Assembly: GCF_009817885.1 (NCBI RefSeq) | Contig: NZ_CP041764.1 | Location: forward strand, 4,960,001-5,024,000 | Reading direction: 5' to 3' | DNA from: Serratia rhizosphaerae | Lineage (GTDB): Bacteria; Pseudomonadota; Gammaproteobacteria; Enterobacterales; Enterobacteriaceae | DNA: 64,000 bases | Shown here: positions 1-9,236 of the stretch, piece after piece | Position numbering within the stretch: the first letter of the stretch is position 1 | Layout: each line of letters opens with the position of its first letter | Position numbers and translations under genes: made by a program | Notes under the pieces: model-generated | Databases searched by the model: none | What the model saw: the letters and a program-made list of their open reading frames with translations, nothing else | Told to the model about the DNA's origin: nothing

Positions 1-795
1 GGTGGTGCCCTGCGTCAGGCTGACCTGCTGAATCATCGAGCCGCCCCCTTCCCACGGCGGCATCTGCTGCAGCAACGCGGCTTTGCCATACAGAATACCG
101 ATGCCGGACGGTCCATACAGCTTATGGCCGGAGAACACATAAAAATCGCAGTCCAGCGCCTGTACGTCCACCTGCTGATGCATCACCGCCTGCGCGCCGT
201 CCACCAGCACCTTCACCCCGGCAGCGTGCGCCTGGGTGATAATTTCCTGTAGCGGGTTGACGGTGCCCAGCACGTTGGAGACCTGGGTAATCGCCAGCAG
301 CCGGGTGCGGTCATCGATAAGGCCGGGCAAATCGGCCACATCCAGCGTGCCGTCCGGCTGCAGCGGCCAGACGCGCAGCGTCACGCCGCGCGCCTGCGCC
401 AGCATCTGCCACGGCACAATATTGGCGTGGTGCTCCATTTCGGTGATGATGACGCTGTCGCCCGGCTGCAGCAGGCTGCCGTAGCTGTTGGCCACCAGGT
501 TGATGCCTTCGGTGGTGCCTTTGACGAACACGATCTCTTCCGCCGATGCGGCGTTGATAAAGCGCGCCGCCTGTTCACGCACCGCCTCCATTTGCTGCGT
601 CGCCTCCGCGCTCAGGCTGTGAATGCCGCGGTGCACCGCGGCGTAGCCATGGCGGTAAAATTCCACCTCGCGCTCAATCACCGCCTGCGGTTTTTGCGCG
701 CTGGCGGCGCTGTCGAGGTAGGCCAGCGGCTGGCCGTTGACCTCACGCGTCAGCAGCGGAAAGTCCCGGCGCACCTGTTCGATCGGATAACTCAT
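1..795 (-). CDS. sufS: Cysteine desulfurase SufS (3' end outside window)
   Basis: PLP-dependent cysteine desulfurase that takes sulfur from L-cysteine as an enzyme persulfide and feeds it, normally through SufE, to the SufBCD scaffold. Only the first 265 codons are in the window; the frame runs open to base 1. The start is the ATG at 795, overlapping the sufD stop in an ATGA arrangement, which implies translational coupling. The N-terminus (MSYPIEQVRRDFPLL) and the following LAYLDSAASAQKP segment are typical of SufS. The PLP-lysine region SGHKLYGP lies near base 120, and PWEGGGSMI is close to the window edge. The active-site cysteine loop and C-terminal domain are not visible. It is the fifth gene of the suf operon in the order ABCDS; sufE would be expected next. 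Confidence 0.95.
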   Translation of the reverse strand, partial: MSYPIEQVRRDFPLLTREVNGQPLAYLDSAASAQKPQAVIEREVEFYRHGYAAVHRGIHSLSAEATQQMEAVREQAARFINAASAEEIVFVKGTTEGINLVANSYGSLLQPGDSVIITEMEHHANIVPWQMLAQARGVTLRVWPLQPDGTLDVADLPGLIDDRTRLLAITQVSNVLGTVNPLQEIITQAHAAGVKVLVDGAQAVMHQQVDVQALDCDFYVFSGHKLYGPSGIGILYGKAALLQQMPPWEGGGSMIQQVSLTQGTT

Positions 796-2066
796 ACGGC
801 CTCCCGCGGCAGACGCTGTGCGATATGCGCCAGCACCCGCTCGCGAATTACGTCATTGCCGATGCCTTCGGTCAGTTCCGCGGCAAAGGCGAAGATGATC
901 ATCTGCTGCGCATCATGCTTGTCGATACCGCGCGACTGCAGGTAGAACAGCTGCTCTTCGTCAATGCGGCCGACGGTAGCGCCGTGGCTGCACTTGACGT
1001 CATCGGCGTAAATTTCCAGCTGCGGCTTGGTGTCCACTTCCGCCACCTTGCCCAGCAGCAGGTTGTGGTTGGTCATCTGACCGTCGGTCTTGATGGCGTG
1101 CTGCGCCACTTTGATCATGCCGTTAAACACCGCTCTGGCGCGGTCGCTGACCACGGTTTTATGCAGTTGGCGGCTTTCACAATACCCCTTGTTGTGCTCC
1201 AGATAGCTGCGGGTATCGCAAATTTCTTTCCCTACCGGCAGCACCAGGCTGTTGAGCTGCAGATTGGCGCCTTCGCCATTCAGCTGTGCGCTGGTGTTAT
1301 GGCGAGTCAGACCGGCCCCCAGCAGGAAGCTGTCGCTTTTCACCCGCGCGTCGCGGCCAATCTTCAGATCGTTATGAGCAAAGTGATAACTCGGCTGATT
1401 CTCAAACGCCAGCTTGCAGTGATGCAGCTGGGCGTTGTCGCCCACCGTCGCGGTCAGGCGAGCGCCGGTAAAGTGCGCGTGCTCGTTCAGGCTGACGTAA
1501 TGCTCAATCACCTCCGCCTGCGCGCCGGCCGCCACCTCCAGATGATGGCGGTGGTGCACGCTGTTAATTTCGCCGGCGCCGCTGCGCCCGCTGCTGATAT
1601 GCAGCAGGTAAAGTGGACGAGCGGCGACTTTGCCGGCAGGCAGGCGAATCAGGCTGCTTTCCAACGCCAGGCTCTCGGTCAGGTGCAGGAAGATCTCCGG
1701 CTGAATCGGCTCCGGCAGCTGATACCCTGCCATTTCCAGCTGGTAATCGCCGAGATCGGCGTCGCTCAGATCGGCGCGGTAACGGCCATCGACAAATACC
1801 AGCCGGTAGGCATCGAGGGGCAACGCCAGCTCGGCGCAGCGCTCGGCACTGACTGCCGCCGGCTGCGGCGCATGGAACTGATGCTCCAGCAGGCCGTCCA
1901 GCGGCGTGTATTTCCAGTTCTCATGTTTGCGCGTCGGCCAGCCCAGCCGCAGCGCCTGCTGCCAGTTCGCCAGCGCATGCGGGGAGTGTTCGCCGCCCTG
2001 CGCCTCGAACAGGCTGTAGAGCTGTTGCAGCGCGCGTGAATTACTGTTGGTCGGCAAGCCAGCCAT
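792..2066 (-). CDS. sufD: Fe-S cluster assembly scaffold protein SufD
   Basis: Partner of SufB in the SufBC2D scaffold that assembles Fe-S clusters under iron limitation or oxidative stress. The 424-aa product matches SufD in length. It has the diagnostic N-terminus MAGLPTNSN, the early PTRKHENWKYTPL motif, and the C-terminal segment DDVKCSHGATVGRIDEEQ, which carries the conserved histidine. The start at 2066 lies inside the end of sufC (26-base overlap). This start fits homologues and suggests coupled translation. The stop overlaps the sufS start by four bases. No damage is seen. Confidence 0.96.
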   Translation of the reverse strand: MAGLPTNSNSRALQQLYSLFEAQGGEHSPHALANWQQALRLGWPTRKHENWKYTPLDGLLEHQFHAPQPAAVSAERCAELALPLDAYRLVFVDGRYRADLSDADLGDYQLEMAGYQLPEPIQPEIFLHLTESLALESSLIRLPAGKVAARPLYLLHISSGRSGAGEINSVHHRHHLEVAAGAQAEVIEHYVSLNEHAHFTGARLTATVGDNAQLHHCKLAFENQPSYHFAHNDLKIGRDARVKSDSFLLGAGLTRHNTSAQLNGEGANLQLNSLVLPVGKEICDTRSYLEHNKGYCESRQLHKTVVSDRARAVFNGMIKVAQHAIKTDGQMTNHNLLLGKVAEVDTKPQLEIYADDVKCSHGATVGRIDEEQLFYLQSRGIDKHDAQQMIIFAFAAELTEGIGNDVIRERVLAHIAQRLPREAV

Positions 2067-2787
2067 AGCCCTGCTCCTCCAACTGTTTCACCAGAGAGAA
2101 ATCACCGGATTTAACGATGCGCCCCTGGGAAAGTACGTGGACGTAATCCGGTTTGATGTAATCCAGAATACGCTGATAGTGGGTGACGATAATAAAGGCG
2201 CGCTTGCCGTCACGCAGCGAGTTCACGCCGTTGGCGACGATCTTCAGCGCATCGATGTCCAGCCCGGAATCGGTTTCATCCAAGATGCACAAGTCCGGCT
2301 CCAGCGCCGCCATCTGCAGAATATCGTTACGCTTTTTCTCACCGCCGGAGAAGCCGACGTTGACCGAACGGGTCAGCAGGTCGGCCGGCATATCCAGCAG
2401 CGCGATCTTCTCTTCGATAAAATCGGCGAAGTCGAAACGGTCCAGCGCCTCCTGGCCGCGGTATTTACGCACCGCGTTGACCGAGGTCTGCAGGAAGAAA
2501 TGGTTGCTGACGCCGGGGATCTCCACCGGATACTGGAAGGCCAGAAAGACCCCTTCGCCGGCGCGATCTTCCGGATCCAGCTCCAGCAGATCCTTGCCCT
2601 TAAACGTTACGCTGCCGCCGCTCACTTCATATTCTTCACGCCCGGCCAGCGTCGCGGACAGCGTGCTCTTGCCGGAGCCGTTCGGCCCCATGATGGCATG
2701 CACTTCGCCCGGTTTAATCTCCAGACTCAGTCCTTTCAGGATCTCATTGTCTTCCGCGCTGACGCGTAAATCTTTAATACTTAACAT
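2041..2787 (-). CDS. sufC: Fe-S assembly ATPase SufC
   Basis: ABC-type ATPase of the cytosolic SufBCD complex; ATP binding drives the conformational change that opens the SufB-SufD interface for cluster assembly. The 248 residues carry Walker A GPNGSGKST (about 34-42), the signature-like FSGGEKKR, and Walker B ILDETDSGLD, which is the SufC-specific form of the motif, followed by the switch histidine in VTHYQR. There are no membrane segments, which separates it from transport ATPases. It is preceded by sufB after about 60 bases and overlaps sufD. Confidence 0.97.
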   Translation of the reverse strand: MLSIKDLRVSAEDNEILKGLSLEIKPGEVHAIMGPNGSGKSTLSATLAGREEYEVSGGSVTFKGKDLLELDPEDRAGEGVFLAFQYPVEIPGVSNHFFLQTSVNAVRKYRGQEALDRFDFADFIEEKIALLDMPADLLTRSVNVGFSGGEKKRNDILQMAALEPDLCILDETDSGLDIDALKIVANGVNSLRDGKRAFIIVTHYQRILDYIKPDYVHVLSQGRIVKSGDFSLVKQLEEQGYGWLADQQ

Positions 2788-2849
2788 GCTGTATCCTCAG
2801 GTGGCGTTGTCACGCCAAAAATCTTGTCGCTGCCGCCAAACCGGCAGGG

Positions 2850-4355
2850 TTAACCGACGCTGTGCTCCAGGCTGATGGCCAGCAGCTTTTGCGCTTCCAC
2901 CGCGAATTCCAGCGGCAGTTCGGAGAAAACGTCCTTACAAAAACCGTTGACGATCATCGAGATGGCGTCATCTTCGCTGATGCCGCGCTGCAGGCAGTAG
3001 AACAGCTGGTCGTCGCCGATTTTTGAGGTGGTGGCCTCGTGTTCCAGCTGCGCGCTGTTATTGCGCGCCTCGACGTACGGGAAGGTGTGCGCCCCGCTGT
3101 CCGGGCCGATCAGCATCGAATCGCACTGGGTAAAGTTACGCGCGTTTTCCGCCCCCGGCAGGATTTTCACCAGTCCGCGGTAGGTATTCTCGCTGTGACC
3201 GGCGGAGATGCCCTTGGCGATAATGGTCGACTTGGTGTTTTTGCCGATATGGATCATCTTGGTGCCGGTATCCGCCTGCTGATGGCCGCTGGTCAGCGCC
3301 ACCGAGAAGAATTCGCCGATCGAATTGTCCCCCTGCAGGATCACGCTGGGGTATTTCCAGGTGATCGCCGAACCGGTTTCCGACTGGGTCCAGGACATTT
3401 TCGAGTTCGCCCCTTCGCACAGCGCACGTTTGGTGACGAAGTTCAGGATGCCGCCTTTACTTTCCCCGCCGGCGAACCAGTTCTGCACCGTCGAGTATTT
3501 CACCTCGGCGTCTTTATGCAGGATCACTTCCACCACCGCCGCGTGCAGCTGGTAACTGTCGCGCACCGGCGCGGAGCAGCCTTCAATATAACTGACGTAG
3601 CTGCCCTCATCGGCAATCAGGATGGTGCGTTCGAACTGGCCGGTTTTCGCCGCGTTGATGCGGAAATAGGTGGACAGCTCCATCGGACAGCGAACGCCCT
3701 TCGGCACATAGACGAAGGTGCCGTCGGAAGCCACCGCGGCGTTCAGCGCCGCAAAGAAGTTATCGTTGGACGGCACCACCCGGCCGAGATACTGGCGCAC
3801 CAGCTCCGGGTGCTCCTGAATCGCTTCGCCGAACGAGCAGAAAATCACCCCGCTTTCCGCCAGTTTCTCACGGTAAGTAGTGGCAACGGACACCGAGTCG
3901 AAAATGGCGTCCACCGCCACTTCGCTGCCCTCGCGTACCGGCACGCCCAGCTGTTCGAACGCCTGCTCCACTTCGCTGGTCAGGTATCCGTTCTCATTCA
4001 GCGCGGCGCCCGTCTGCTGCTCGGCCCCCGGCTGAGAGCCGCAGGCGTCGTCGCAGCTGCCGCAGGACGGCGCCGAGTAATAGCTGTAATCCTGATAGTT
4101 CAGCTTGTCATAATTGGCCTTCAGCCAGTGCGGCTCTTCCATCTGCAGCCACGCGCGGTATGCCTCGAGGCGGAATTCCAGCATCCACTCAGGTTCGTTG
4201 CGCTTGGCCGAGATCGCCCGCACCACCTCTTCGTTAATGCCTTTGGCGAGCTCATCGGTCTGCAGCTGGGTAAAGAAGCCTTCTTTATAGCGTCCCTCGC
4301 TGACCCAGGCCTGCACATTATCAGGAACTTCTACATTTACATTGCTTCGTGTCAT
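2850..4355 (-). CDS. sufB: Fe-S cluster assembly protein SufB
   Basis: Core scaffold subunit of SufBC2D that receives sulfur from SufS/SufE and holds the nascent cluster. I place the start at the ATG at 4355 (MTRSNVNVEVPDNV), giving about 501 aa; a longer frame opens at 4394, but its extra 13 residues are not family-like and would overlap sufA. Typical stretches are YKEGFFTQL near the N-terminus, YYSAPSCGSCDDACGS (a cysteine-rich segment), the NDNFFAALN region, FVTKRALCEG, and the C-terminal HEATTSKIGDDQLFYCLQRG. Fourteen bases separate it from sufA. Intact. Confidence 0.96.
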   Translation of the reverse strand: MTRSNVNVEVPDNVQAWVSEGRYKEGFFTQLQTDELAKGINEEVVRAISAKRNEPEWMLEFRLEAYRAWLQMEEPHWLKANYDKLNYQDYSYYSAPSCGSCDDACGSQPGAEQQTGAALNENGYLTSEVEQAFEQLGVPVREGSEVAVDAIFDSVSVATTYREKLAESGVIFCSFGEAIQEHPELVRQYLGRVVPSNDNFFAALNAAVASDGTFVYVPKGVRCPMELSTYFRINAAKTGQFERTILIADEGSYVSYIEGCSAPVRDSYQLHAAVVEVILHKDAEVKYSTVQNWFAGGESKGGILNFVTKRALCEGANSKMSWTQSETGSAITWKYPSVILQGDNSIGEFFSVALTSGHQQADTGTKMIHIGKNTKSTIIAKGISAGHSENTYRGLVKILPGAENARNFTQCDSMLIGPDSGAHTFPYVEARNNSAQLEHEATTSKIGDDQLFYCLQRGISEDDAISMIVNGFCKDVFSELPLEFAVEAQKLLAISLEHSVG

Positions 4356-4369
4356 GGCGATCACATCAC

Positions 4370-4741
4370 TCAAACGCCAAAGCTCTCGCCGCACCCGCAG
4401 GCGTGCTGAGCTTTAGGGTTATTGAACTTAAATATCTGATTCAGCCCTTCGCGGACGAAATCCACCGTGGTGCCGTCGATAAACGGCATCGCTTTTAACG
4501 GCACATACAGCCTGGCGCCGTCGCGCTCAAACAGCAGATCGTCATCGGCCGGCTCGCGGGTCAGATCCAGCACGTAGCCGAAGCCGGCGCAGCCGGACTG
4601 TTTCACACTCAGCTGCAGCCCTTTTACCTGCGGGTCCTGCTGCATCAGTTTAATGATTTGCTGCACGGCGCTGTCGCTGAGCAAGATGCCCTGCCAGGTC
4701 TGCTCGTCCAGCGAAAAAGTGCCGACATTTTCTGTTTGCAT
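4370..4741 (-). CDS. sufA: A-type Fe-S carrier SufA
   Basis: A-type carrier that moves assembled Fe-S clusters from SufBCD to apo-targets. The start is set at 4741 (MQTENVGTFSLDEQ), giving about 123 aa; an AGGTAGG ribosome site sits just upstream, and the longer frame to 4780 is not family-like. The three cluster-binding cysteines are in the expected context: QSGCAGFGYVLD and the C-terminal CGCGESFGV. First gene of the suf operon, about 100 bases downstream of a perfect Fur box, so repression by iron-loaded Fur is expected. IscR or OxyR input, known for the E. coli operon, was not resolved here. Confidence 0.96.
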   Translation of the reverse strand: MQTENVGTFSLDEQTWQGILLSDSAVQQIIKLMQQDPQVKGLQLSVKQSGCAGFGYVLDLTREPADDDLLFERDGARLYVPLKAMPFIDGTTVDFVREGLNQIFKFNNPKAQHACGCGESFGV

Positions 4742-4844
4742 ATGACCTACCTCATACTGGTCTCTGACGAGACGCATCATCCTCTTCCCGTCGTGTTACA
4801 CGCGACGCGCGCACGCGGCGCGGGATATCTGCCAGCCATGTTAG

Positions 4845-4859
4845 TGATAATGATTATCA
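4845..4859. promoter_or_regulatory. Fur box upstream of sufA
   Basis: The 15 bases TGATAATGATTATCA match the 7-1-7 Fur consensus (TGATAAT-N-ATTATCA) at every position. The site lies about 100 bases upstream of the sufA start, the usual place for iron repression of suf. Confidence 0.9.
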
Positions 4860-4861
4860 CT

Positions 4862-5280
4862 TCAACCGTTGATTTTGCAGGGGTATCGCCCCCGCGGCCC
4901 GATTTTCCATCTTCCGACCGGCAAGCTGCGCGGACACCCGGCGCGGCGATGGCCGCATACCGACGGCCAGCATTTCCTACCAAACTGAATTTTAATGCTT
5001 TTACTTGCATTTTATCCGCGAACCGCCCTGTCCCGTATTGCTGCCGGCCGTGCCAATTCGTCGTTGCTTAAACATTCATAGAAAATACCTATTTCTGCCA
5101 TGCTGTCTGGTTTAAAAATGCCCTTGCGCGCTAAAACCTCGCCGCCGTCACACCGGCGGTGAATCTTCCCTATAGGTTAAAGTTTAGTCGTTGGCGGGCA
5201 AATGGATCGCTACGCTCTGAATACCGAAGCAGGAAAAAAAATTTCGCCGTGATGATTGATCGCCGCAGCGGCTGCAAATA
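4862..5280. other. Intergenic region between two Fur boxes
   Basis: About 420 bases between the divergent suf operon and the next rightward gene. No convincing coding frame is seen. There is a short inverted repeat (CCGCCG, six-base loop, CGGCGG) near 5140-5160. I looked for a RyhB-like core sequence, because both flanking sites are Fur boxes, and did not find one. Confidence 0.5.
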
Positions 5281-5295
5281 TGATAATGATTATCA
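5281..5295. promoter_or_regulatory. Fur box upstream of the 134-aa hypothetical gene
   Basis: TGATAATGATTATCA, a perfect 7-1-7 match, ending 23 bases before the ATG at 5319. At that distance it probably covers the start of transcription, so strong iron repression of the downstream gene is likely. Confidence 0.85.
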
Positions 5296-5318
5296 TTTAC
5301 TTTATCAGGCGTGGGCAA

Positions 5319-5723
5319 ATGAACATTTCGATGAATGCATGGCTGCTGGGCAAGATTGATGAGTACAAATTCAGTATCCGCGACGCCACGGTGGATTTCT
5401 ATATGGCGGAGGCGGCGCTCAAGCGGCCGACGTGCAACGTCGACCACCTGAAGCGTTACAACGGCGTCTGCCTGAATATGGCCAATCTGTGCCTGGAGAA
5501 CGGCGATGACGACAGCTATCTGCACGCCCTCAGCAAGCTGCATAACCGGCTGATCGTCGAGATCAACAATCCGCAGCGCTGTCAGCTGTTTCGGGTACAG
5601 AGCTACCATTTTGCGCGCCACACCCTGACGCTGATCTGTCAGAAGTACGCCATGGAGGGAACCTGGGAAAAGGCTAACGCCTATCAAAAGGACTTCGTCA
5701 AACGCGTGCCCTTTCAGCTGTAA
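5319..5723 (+). CDS. Fur-controlled hypothetical protein
   Basis: A 134-aa protein I do not recognise. The start is taken as the ATG at 5319 (MNISMNAWLLGK); a second ATG in frame at 5334 is possible. It has no signal peptide, no membrane segment and no obvious cofactor motif, although it holds five cysteines (in CNVDH, GVCLNMANLC, RCQLF and LICQK). It looks like a small, helical cytosolic protein with many charged residues and a TPR-like helical texture (NMANLCLENGDDDSYLHALSKLHN). Its promoter region holds a perfect Fur box, so it should be made under iron starvation, alongside the divergent suf operon. A hairpin follows the stop. Base composition matches its backbone neighbours. Confidence 0.75.
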   Translation: MNISMNAWLLGKIDEYKFSIRDATVDFYMAEAALKRPTCNVDHLKRYNGVCLNMANLCLENGDDDSYLHALSKLHNRLIVEINNPQRCQLFRVQSYHFARHTLTLICQKYAMEGTWEKANAYQKDFVKRVPFQL

Positions 5724-5735
5724 GGGCAAAGAATA

Positions 5736-5759
5736 AGGCCCGGCGCGGACGCCGGGCCT
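5736..5759. terminator. Bidirectional terminator between convergent genes
   Basis: A GC-rich inverted repeat (AGGCCCGGCG, five-base loop, CGCCGGGCCT) between the stops of the 134-aa gene and menI. The minus-strand reading continues TTATTCTTT, so it is the better terminator for menI; it may serve both. Confidence 0.7.
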
Positions 5760-5766
5760 CAGTGTG

Positions 5767-6183
5767 TTACTCAATCACCGCCGTGGTCAGGCGGGAGATG
5801 CAGCACAGCTTATCCCGCTTGTCGAAAATCTCGATCTGCCAGACCTGATTGCGCCGTCCGGCGTGCAGCGCCCGGCAGACGCCGCGCACCCGGCCGTCAA
5901 ACGCCGGCCGCAGATGGTTGGCGTTGATCTCCACCCCCACCACCTGCTGGTCGCCGGTGGTGCACAGGTAGCCGGCCATCGACCCCATCGACTCCGCCAG
6001 CACCACCGACGCGCCGCCGTGCAGCAAGCCAAAAGGCTGCGTGGTGCGCGAGTCTACCGGCATGGTGGCTTCCAGAAAATCGTCGCCGATTTGGGTAAAT
6101 TCAATCCCCACATGCCCCACCATGCAGCCCTCTCCGGAACGGTTTAACTGTTCCAGCGTTGTCTCTCGTTTCCACAGCTTCAC
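5767..6183 (-). CDS. menI: 1,4-dihydroxy-2-naphthoyl-CoA hydrolase
   Basis: Hotdog-fold thioesterase (YdiI/MenI) that removes CoA from 1,4-dihydroxy-2-naphthoyl-CoA in menaquinone synthesis; YdiI-type enzymes also act on other aryl- and acyl-CoAs. The 138-aa product carries the family segment PFGLLHGGASVVLAES, with the catalytic glutamate, and VGVEINANHLRP. The start is the GTG at 6183, overlapping the ydiJ stop in a GTGA arrangement, so translation is probably coupled to ydiJ, as in E. coli. It ends just before a bidirectional hairpin. Confidence 0.92.
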   Translation of the reverse strand: MKLWKRETTLEQLNRSGEGCMVGHVGIEFTQIGDDFLEATMPVDSRTTQPFGLLHGGASVVLAESMGSMAGYLCTTGDQQVVGVEINANHLRPAFDGRVRGVCRALHAGRRNQVWQIEIFDKRDKLCCISRLTTAVIE

Positions 6184-9100
6184 GCAATCATCTCCAGCAG
6201 CGCCTGTAATGGATGCCGCACGCCGTTGCCCTCAATCCGTTTGACCTGGCTGCGGCAGGAATAGCCGGTGGCCAGGCAACGTTGACGCGGCAACCGCCGC
6301 AGCGCCTGATGCCATGATAACTCATAAATCCCGAGCGAATTTTGCAGGTTCTTGCTTTCATGACCATAGGTGCCGGCCATGCCGCAGCAGCCTACGCTGA
6401 CGCTTTCCAGTTTGGCGCCGAAGCGGGAGAAGATCGACGCCCACTGCTGGCTGCTGGCCGGCAGCGCGGTGTTTTCGGTACAGTGGCCGAACAGATACCA
6501 GGCTTCGCCGGTGGCCGGTTGTTCTGCCCGCTCCGCCAGCAACGCCTGCAGCCATTCATGCACCAGCTGTACGCGGAAATCGCCGCGCGTCTCGCCGAGG
6601 ATCTCCTGGTATTCATCGCGGTAGCACAGCACCAAGGCCGGATCGACCCCGACCATCGGCATCCCCAGCCGGGCGACGCGGTTAAGGAAATCGGCGGTCT
6701 TGCGCGCCGTTTTGGCAAAGCGCGTCAGGAAGCCCTTCACATGCTGCGCCTTGCCGTTTGGTGAGAACGGCAGCAGCACCGGCCGGTAGCCGAGTTTTTC
6801 CACCAGCCGGACAAAGTCCGCCACCACCACGGCGTCGTAGTAGCTGGTGAACGGATCCTGCACGATCAGCACATACTGCTCGCGCGCGGCATGCGGCAGC
6901 GCCTCCAACTGTTCAAGCGTCATATTGATCGCCTGATGCCCGGACAGCTGCTGACGCAGCGTCGGGCTGGAGAGCAGCGGCACATCGACCATGCCGATGG
7001 CGTTGCGGTTCAGATCGCGCAGCCACGGCTGCTTCAGGAAGAAGTTGAACACCTTCGGCGCCTTGGCCATCAGCGGCGCATAGCTCTCCACGCCGGCCAC
7101 CACGTAGTCACTGGCGGGACGCAGATAGCGCGTGTGGTACAGCTGCAGGAAACGCGAGCGGAATCCCGGCACGTCAATCTTGATCGGGCACTGGGTAGAA
7201 CAGGCCTTACAGGCCAGGCAGCCGGACATCGCTTCTTTCACCTCGTGCGAGAAGTCGTACTCGCCTTTATCGGCGTACCAGCTGTTGCGCGTTTTTTCGA
7301 TCAGATTACGGAAGCTCATACGCTGCTGCGGCAGCTGTTGCTCCAGCTGCAGCGGGTCGACGCCCTGCTCGCTGAGCAGGCGCAGCCATTCGCGCACCAG
7401 CGCGGCGCGCCCTTTCGGCGAATGAATGCGGCTGCCGGTGATTTTCATCGACGGACACATCGGGCTGCGCGCGTCAAAATTGAAGCACAGGCCGTTGCCG
7501 TTGCACTCCATGGCGCCGCGGAAGGAACTACGCACGGCGATCGGAATGCGGCGATCCAGCGTGCCGCGTTTTACCGCGTCCACCTTCATCATCGGCGCAT
7601 CGACGCCGAGCGGCGGACAGATTTTGCCGGGGTTAAGACGATTGTCCGGGTCGAACGCCGCCTTGATGCGGCGCAGCTCGTCATACAGCGCCTCACCGAA
7701 GAACGCCGGGCTGTATTCGGCGCGGAAGCCCTTGCCGTGTTCGCCCCATAGCAGGCCGCCGTATTTGGCGGTGAGCGCCACCACGTCGTCGGAGATCTGC
7801 TTCATCAGCATCTCCTGCTGCGGATCGCACATATCCAGCGCCGGACGCACATGCAGCACCCCGGCGTCAACGTGGCCGAACATGCCGTAGCTCAGGTTGT
7901 GTCCGTCGAGCAACTGGCGGAACTCGGCGATATAGTCCGCCAGGTGCTGCGGCGGCACGCAGGTATCTTCCGCAAACGGGATCGGCTTAGCCTGCCCTTT
8001 GGCGTTGCCCAGCAGCCCGACCGCCTTTTTACGCATGCCGTAGATCCGCTCGATGCCGGCCAGATCGCCGCACACCTGGTAGCCAATCACGCCGGCCTGC
8101 CGCTCCGCCATCAGCGAGTCCAGACGCTGGCACAAGTCGTCCAGCTGCTGTTCAATCAACGCTTCATCATCGCCGGCAAACTCGACGATATTCAGCCCCA
8201 GCATCTCTTTATCCGGCACGTCGGCGATCAGCTCGCTGACCGAATGCCAGACAATATCTTCCCGCGCCAAATTTAGCACCTTGGAGTCGATGGTCTCCAC
8301 CGACAGCGCCTTGGCTTCCACCATAAACGGCGCGTTGCGCAACGCCGAATCAAACGAATCGTACTTGACGTTCACCAGCCGGCGCGCCTTGGGCAGCGGC
8401 GTAATGTCCAGCCGCGCTTCGGTGATAAACGCCAGCGTGCCTTCGGCGCCGGTCAGAATGCGCGTCAGATCGAAGGTCTGCAGATCGTCGCTCAGCACGT
8501 GGCGCAAATCATAGCCGGTCAGGAAGCGGTTGAGCTGAGGGAATTTTTCCAGAATCAGCGCGCGCTGGTCGCGGCAGCGGTTCAGCACTGTGTGGTAAAT
8601 GCGCCCTTCGGCGGTTTCTTCCTGGGCAATCGTTTCCGCCAGCGCCGTCGGCATGGCGCGGGTGTCGATCATGTCGCCGCCCAGCAGCACCGCACGCAGA
8701 CCCAGTACGTGATCGGAGGTTTTGCCGTACACCAGCGAGCCCTGCCCGGAGGCGTCGGTATTGATCATGCCGCCCAGCGTGGCGCGGTTACTGGTGGAGA
8801 GTTCCGGTGAAAAGAAGTAGCCGAACGGCTTCAGGTACTGATTGAGCTGGTCTTTGATGACCCCGGCCTCGACCCGCACCCAGCCCTGCTCCAGATTGAT
8901 GTCCAGAATGCGGTTCATATGGCGCGACATATCCACCACGATACCGCTGTTGAGCGACTGGCCGTTGGTGCCGGTGCCGCCGCCGCGCGGGCTGAAGGTC
9001 AGCGTATTGAAACGTTCCTCGCCGGCCAGCCGCGCAATCAGCGCCACATCGGCGGTGGAGCGCGGAAACAGCACCGCCTCCGGCAGCAGTTGGTAAACGC

Positions 9101-9236
9101 TGTTATCGGTCGCCATCGTCAGGCGATCGGCATAGCTGGTGGCGATATCGCCGTTGAATCCGTTGTGCTTTAACGCTTCCAAAAAATCCAGCACCCGCTG
9201 AACCAACCCGGGCGCCTGAGCTATTTGTGGGATCAT
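6180..9236 (-). CDS. ydiJ: FAD/Fe-S D-2-hydroxyglutarate dehydrogenase type protein YdiJ
   Basis: Large flavoprotein of the FAD-linked oxidase plus Fe-S plus CCG-domain type; E. coli YdiJ oxidises D-2-hydroxyglutarate. The start at 9236 (MIPQIAQAPG) agrees with homologues; a longer frame to 9263 adds nine unrelated residues. It is about 1018 aa. The FAD-binding segment PRGGGTGTNGQSLNSG is near residue 85. FGHVDAGVLHVRP and GLLWGEHGKGFR lie in the catalytic cap. A ferredoxin-like CLACKACSTQCPIKID motif follows, then a C-terminal cysteine-rich domain with SVGCCGMAGTYGHE. It forms a two-gene unit with menI. Confidence 0.93.
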   Translation of the reverse strand: MIPQIAQAPGLVQRVLDFLEALKHNGFNGDIATSYADRLTMATDNSVYQLLPEAVLFPRSTADVALIARLAGEERFNTLTFSPRGGGTGTNGQSLNSGIVVDMSRHMNRILDINLEQGWVRVEAGVIKDQLNQYLKPFGYFFSPELSTSNRATLGGMINTDASGQGSLVYGKTSDHVLGLRAVLLGGDMIDTRAMPTALAETIAQEETAEGRIYHTVLNRCRDQRALILEKFPQLNRFLTGYDLRHVLSDDLQTFDLTRILTGAEGTLAFITEARLDITPLPKARRLVNVKYDSFDSALRNAPFMVEAKALSVETIDSKVLNLAREDIVWHSVSELIADVPDKEMLGLNIVEFAGDDEALIEQQLDDLCQRLDSLMAERQAGVIGYQVCGDLAGIERIYGMRKKAVGLLGNAKGQAKPIPFAEDTCVPPQHLADYIAEFRQLLDGHNLSYGMFGHVDAGVLHVRPALDMCDPQQEMLMKQISDDVVALTAKYGGLLWGEHGKGFRAEYSPAFFGEALYDELRRIKAAFDPDNRLNPGKICPPLGVDAPMMKVDAVKRGTLDRRIPIAVRSSFRGAMECNGNGLCFNFDARSPMCPSMKITGSRIHSPKGRAALVREWLRLLSEQGVDPLQLEQQLPQQRMSFRNLIEKTRNSWYADKGEYDFSHEVKEAMSGCLACKACSTQCPIKIDVPGFRSRFLQLYHTRYLRPASDYVVAGVESYAPLMAKAPKVFNFFLKQPWLRDLNRNAIGMVDVPLLSSPTLRQQLSGHQAINMTLEQLEALPHAAREQYVLIVQDPFTSYYDAVVVADFVRLVEKLGYRPVLLPFSPNGKAQHVKGFLTRFAKTARKTADFLNRVARLGMPMVGVDPALVLCYRDEYQEILGETRGDFRVQLVHEWLQALLAERAEQPATGEAWYLFGHCTENTALPASSQQWASIFSRFGAKLESVSVGCCGMAGTYGHESKNLQNSLGIYELSWHQALRRLPRQRCLATGYSCRSQVKRIEGNGVRHPLQALLEMIA

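Noticed and set aside
4862..5280. RyhB-type sRNA expected near paired Fur boxes
   Set aside because: The conserved RyhB core (GACATTGCTCACATTGC) is not present, and no hairpin with a T-run was found.
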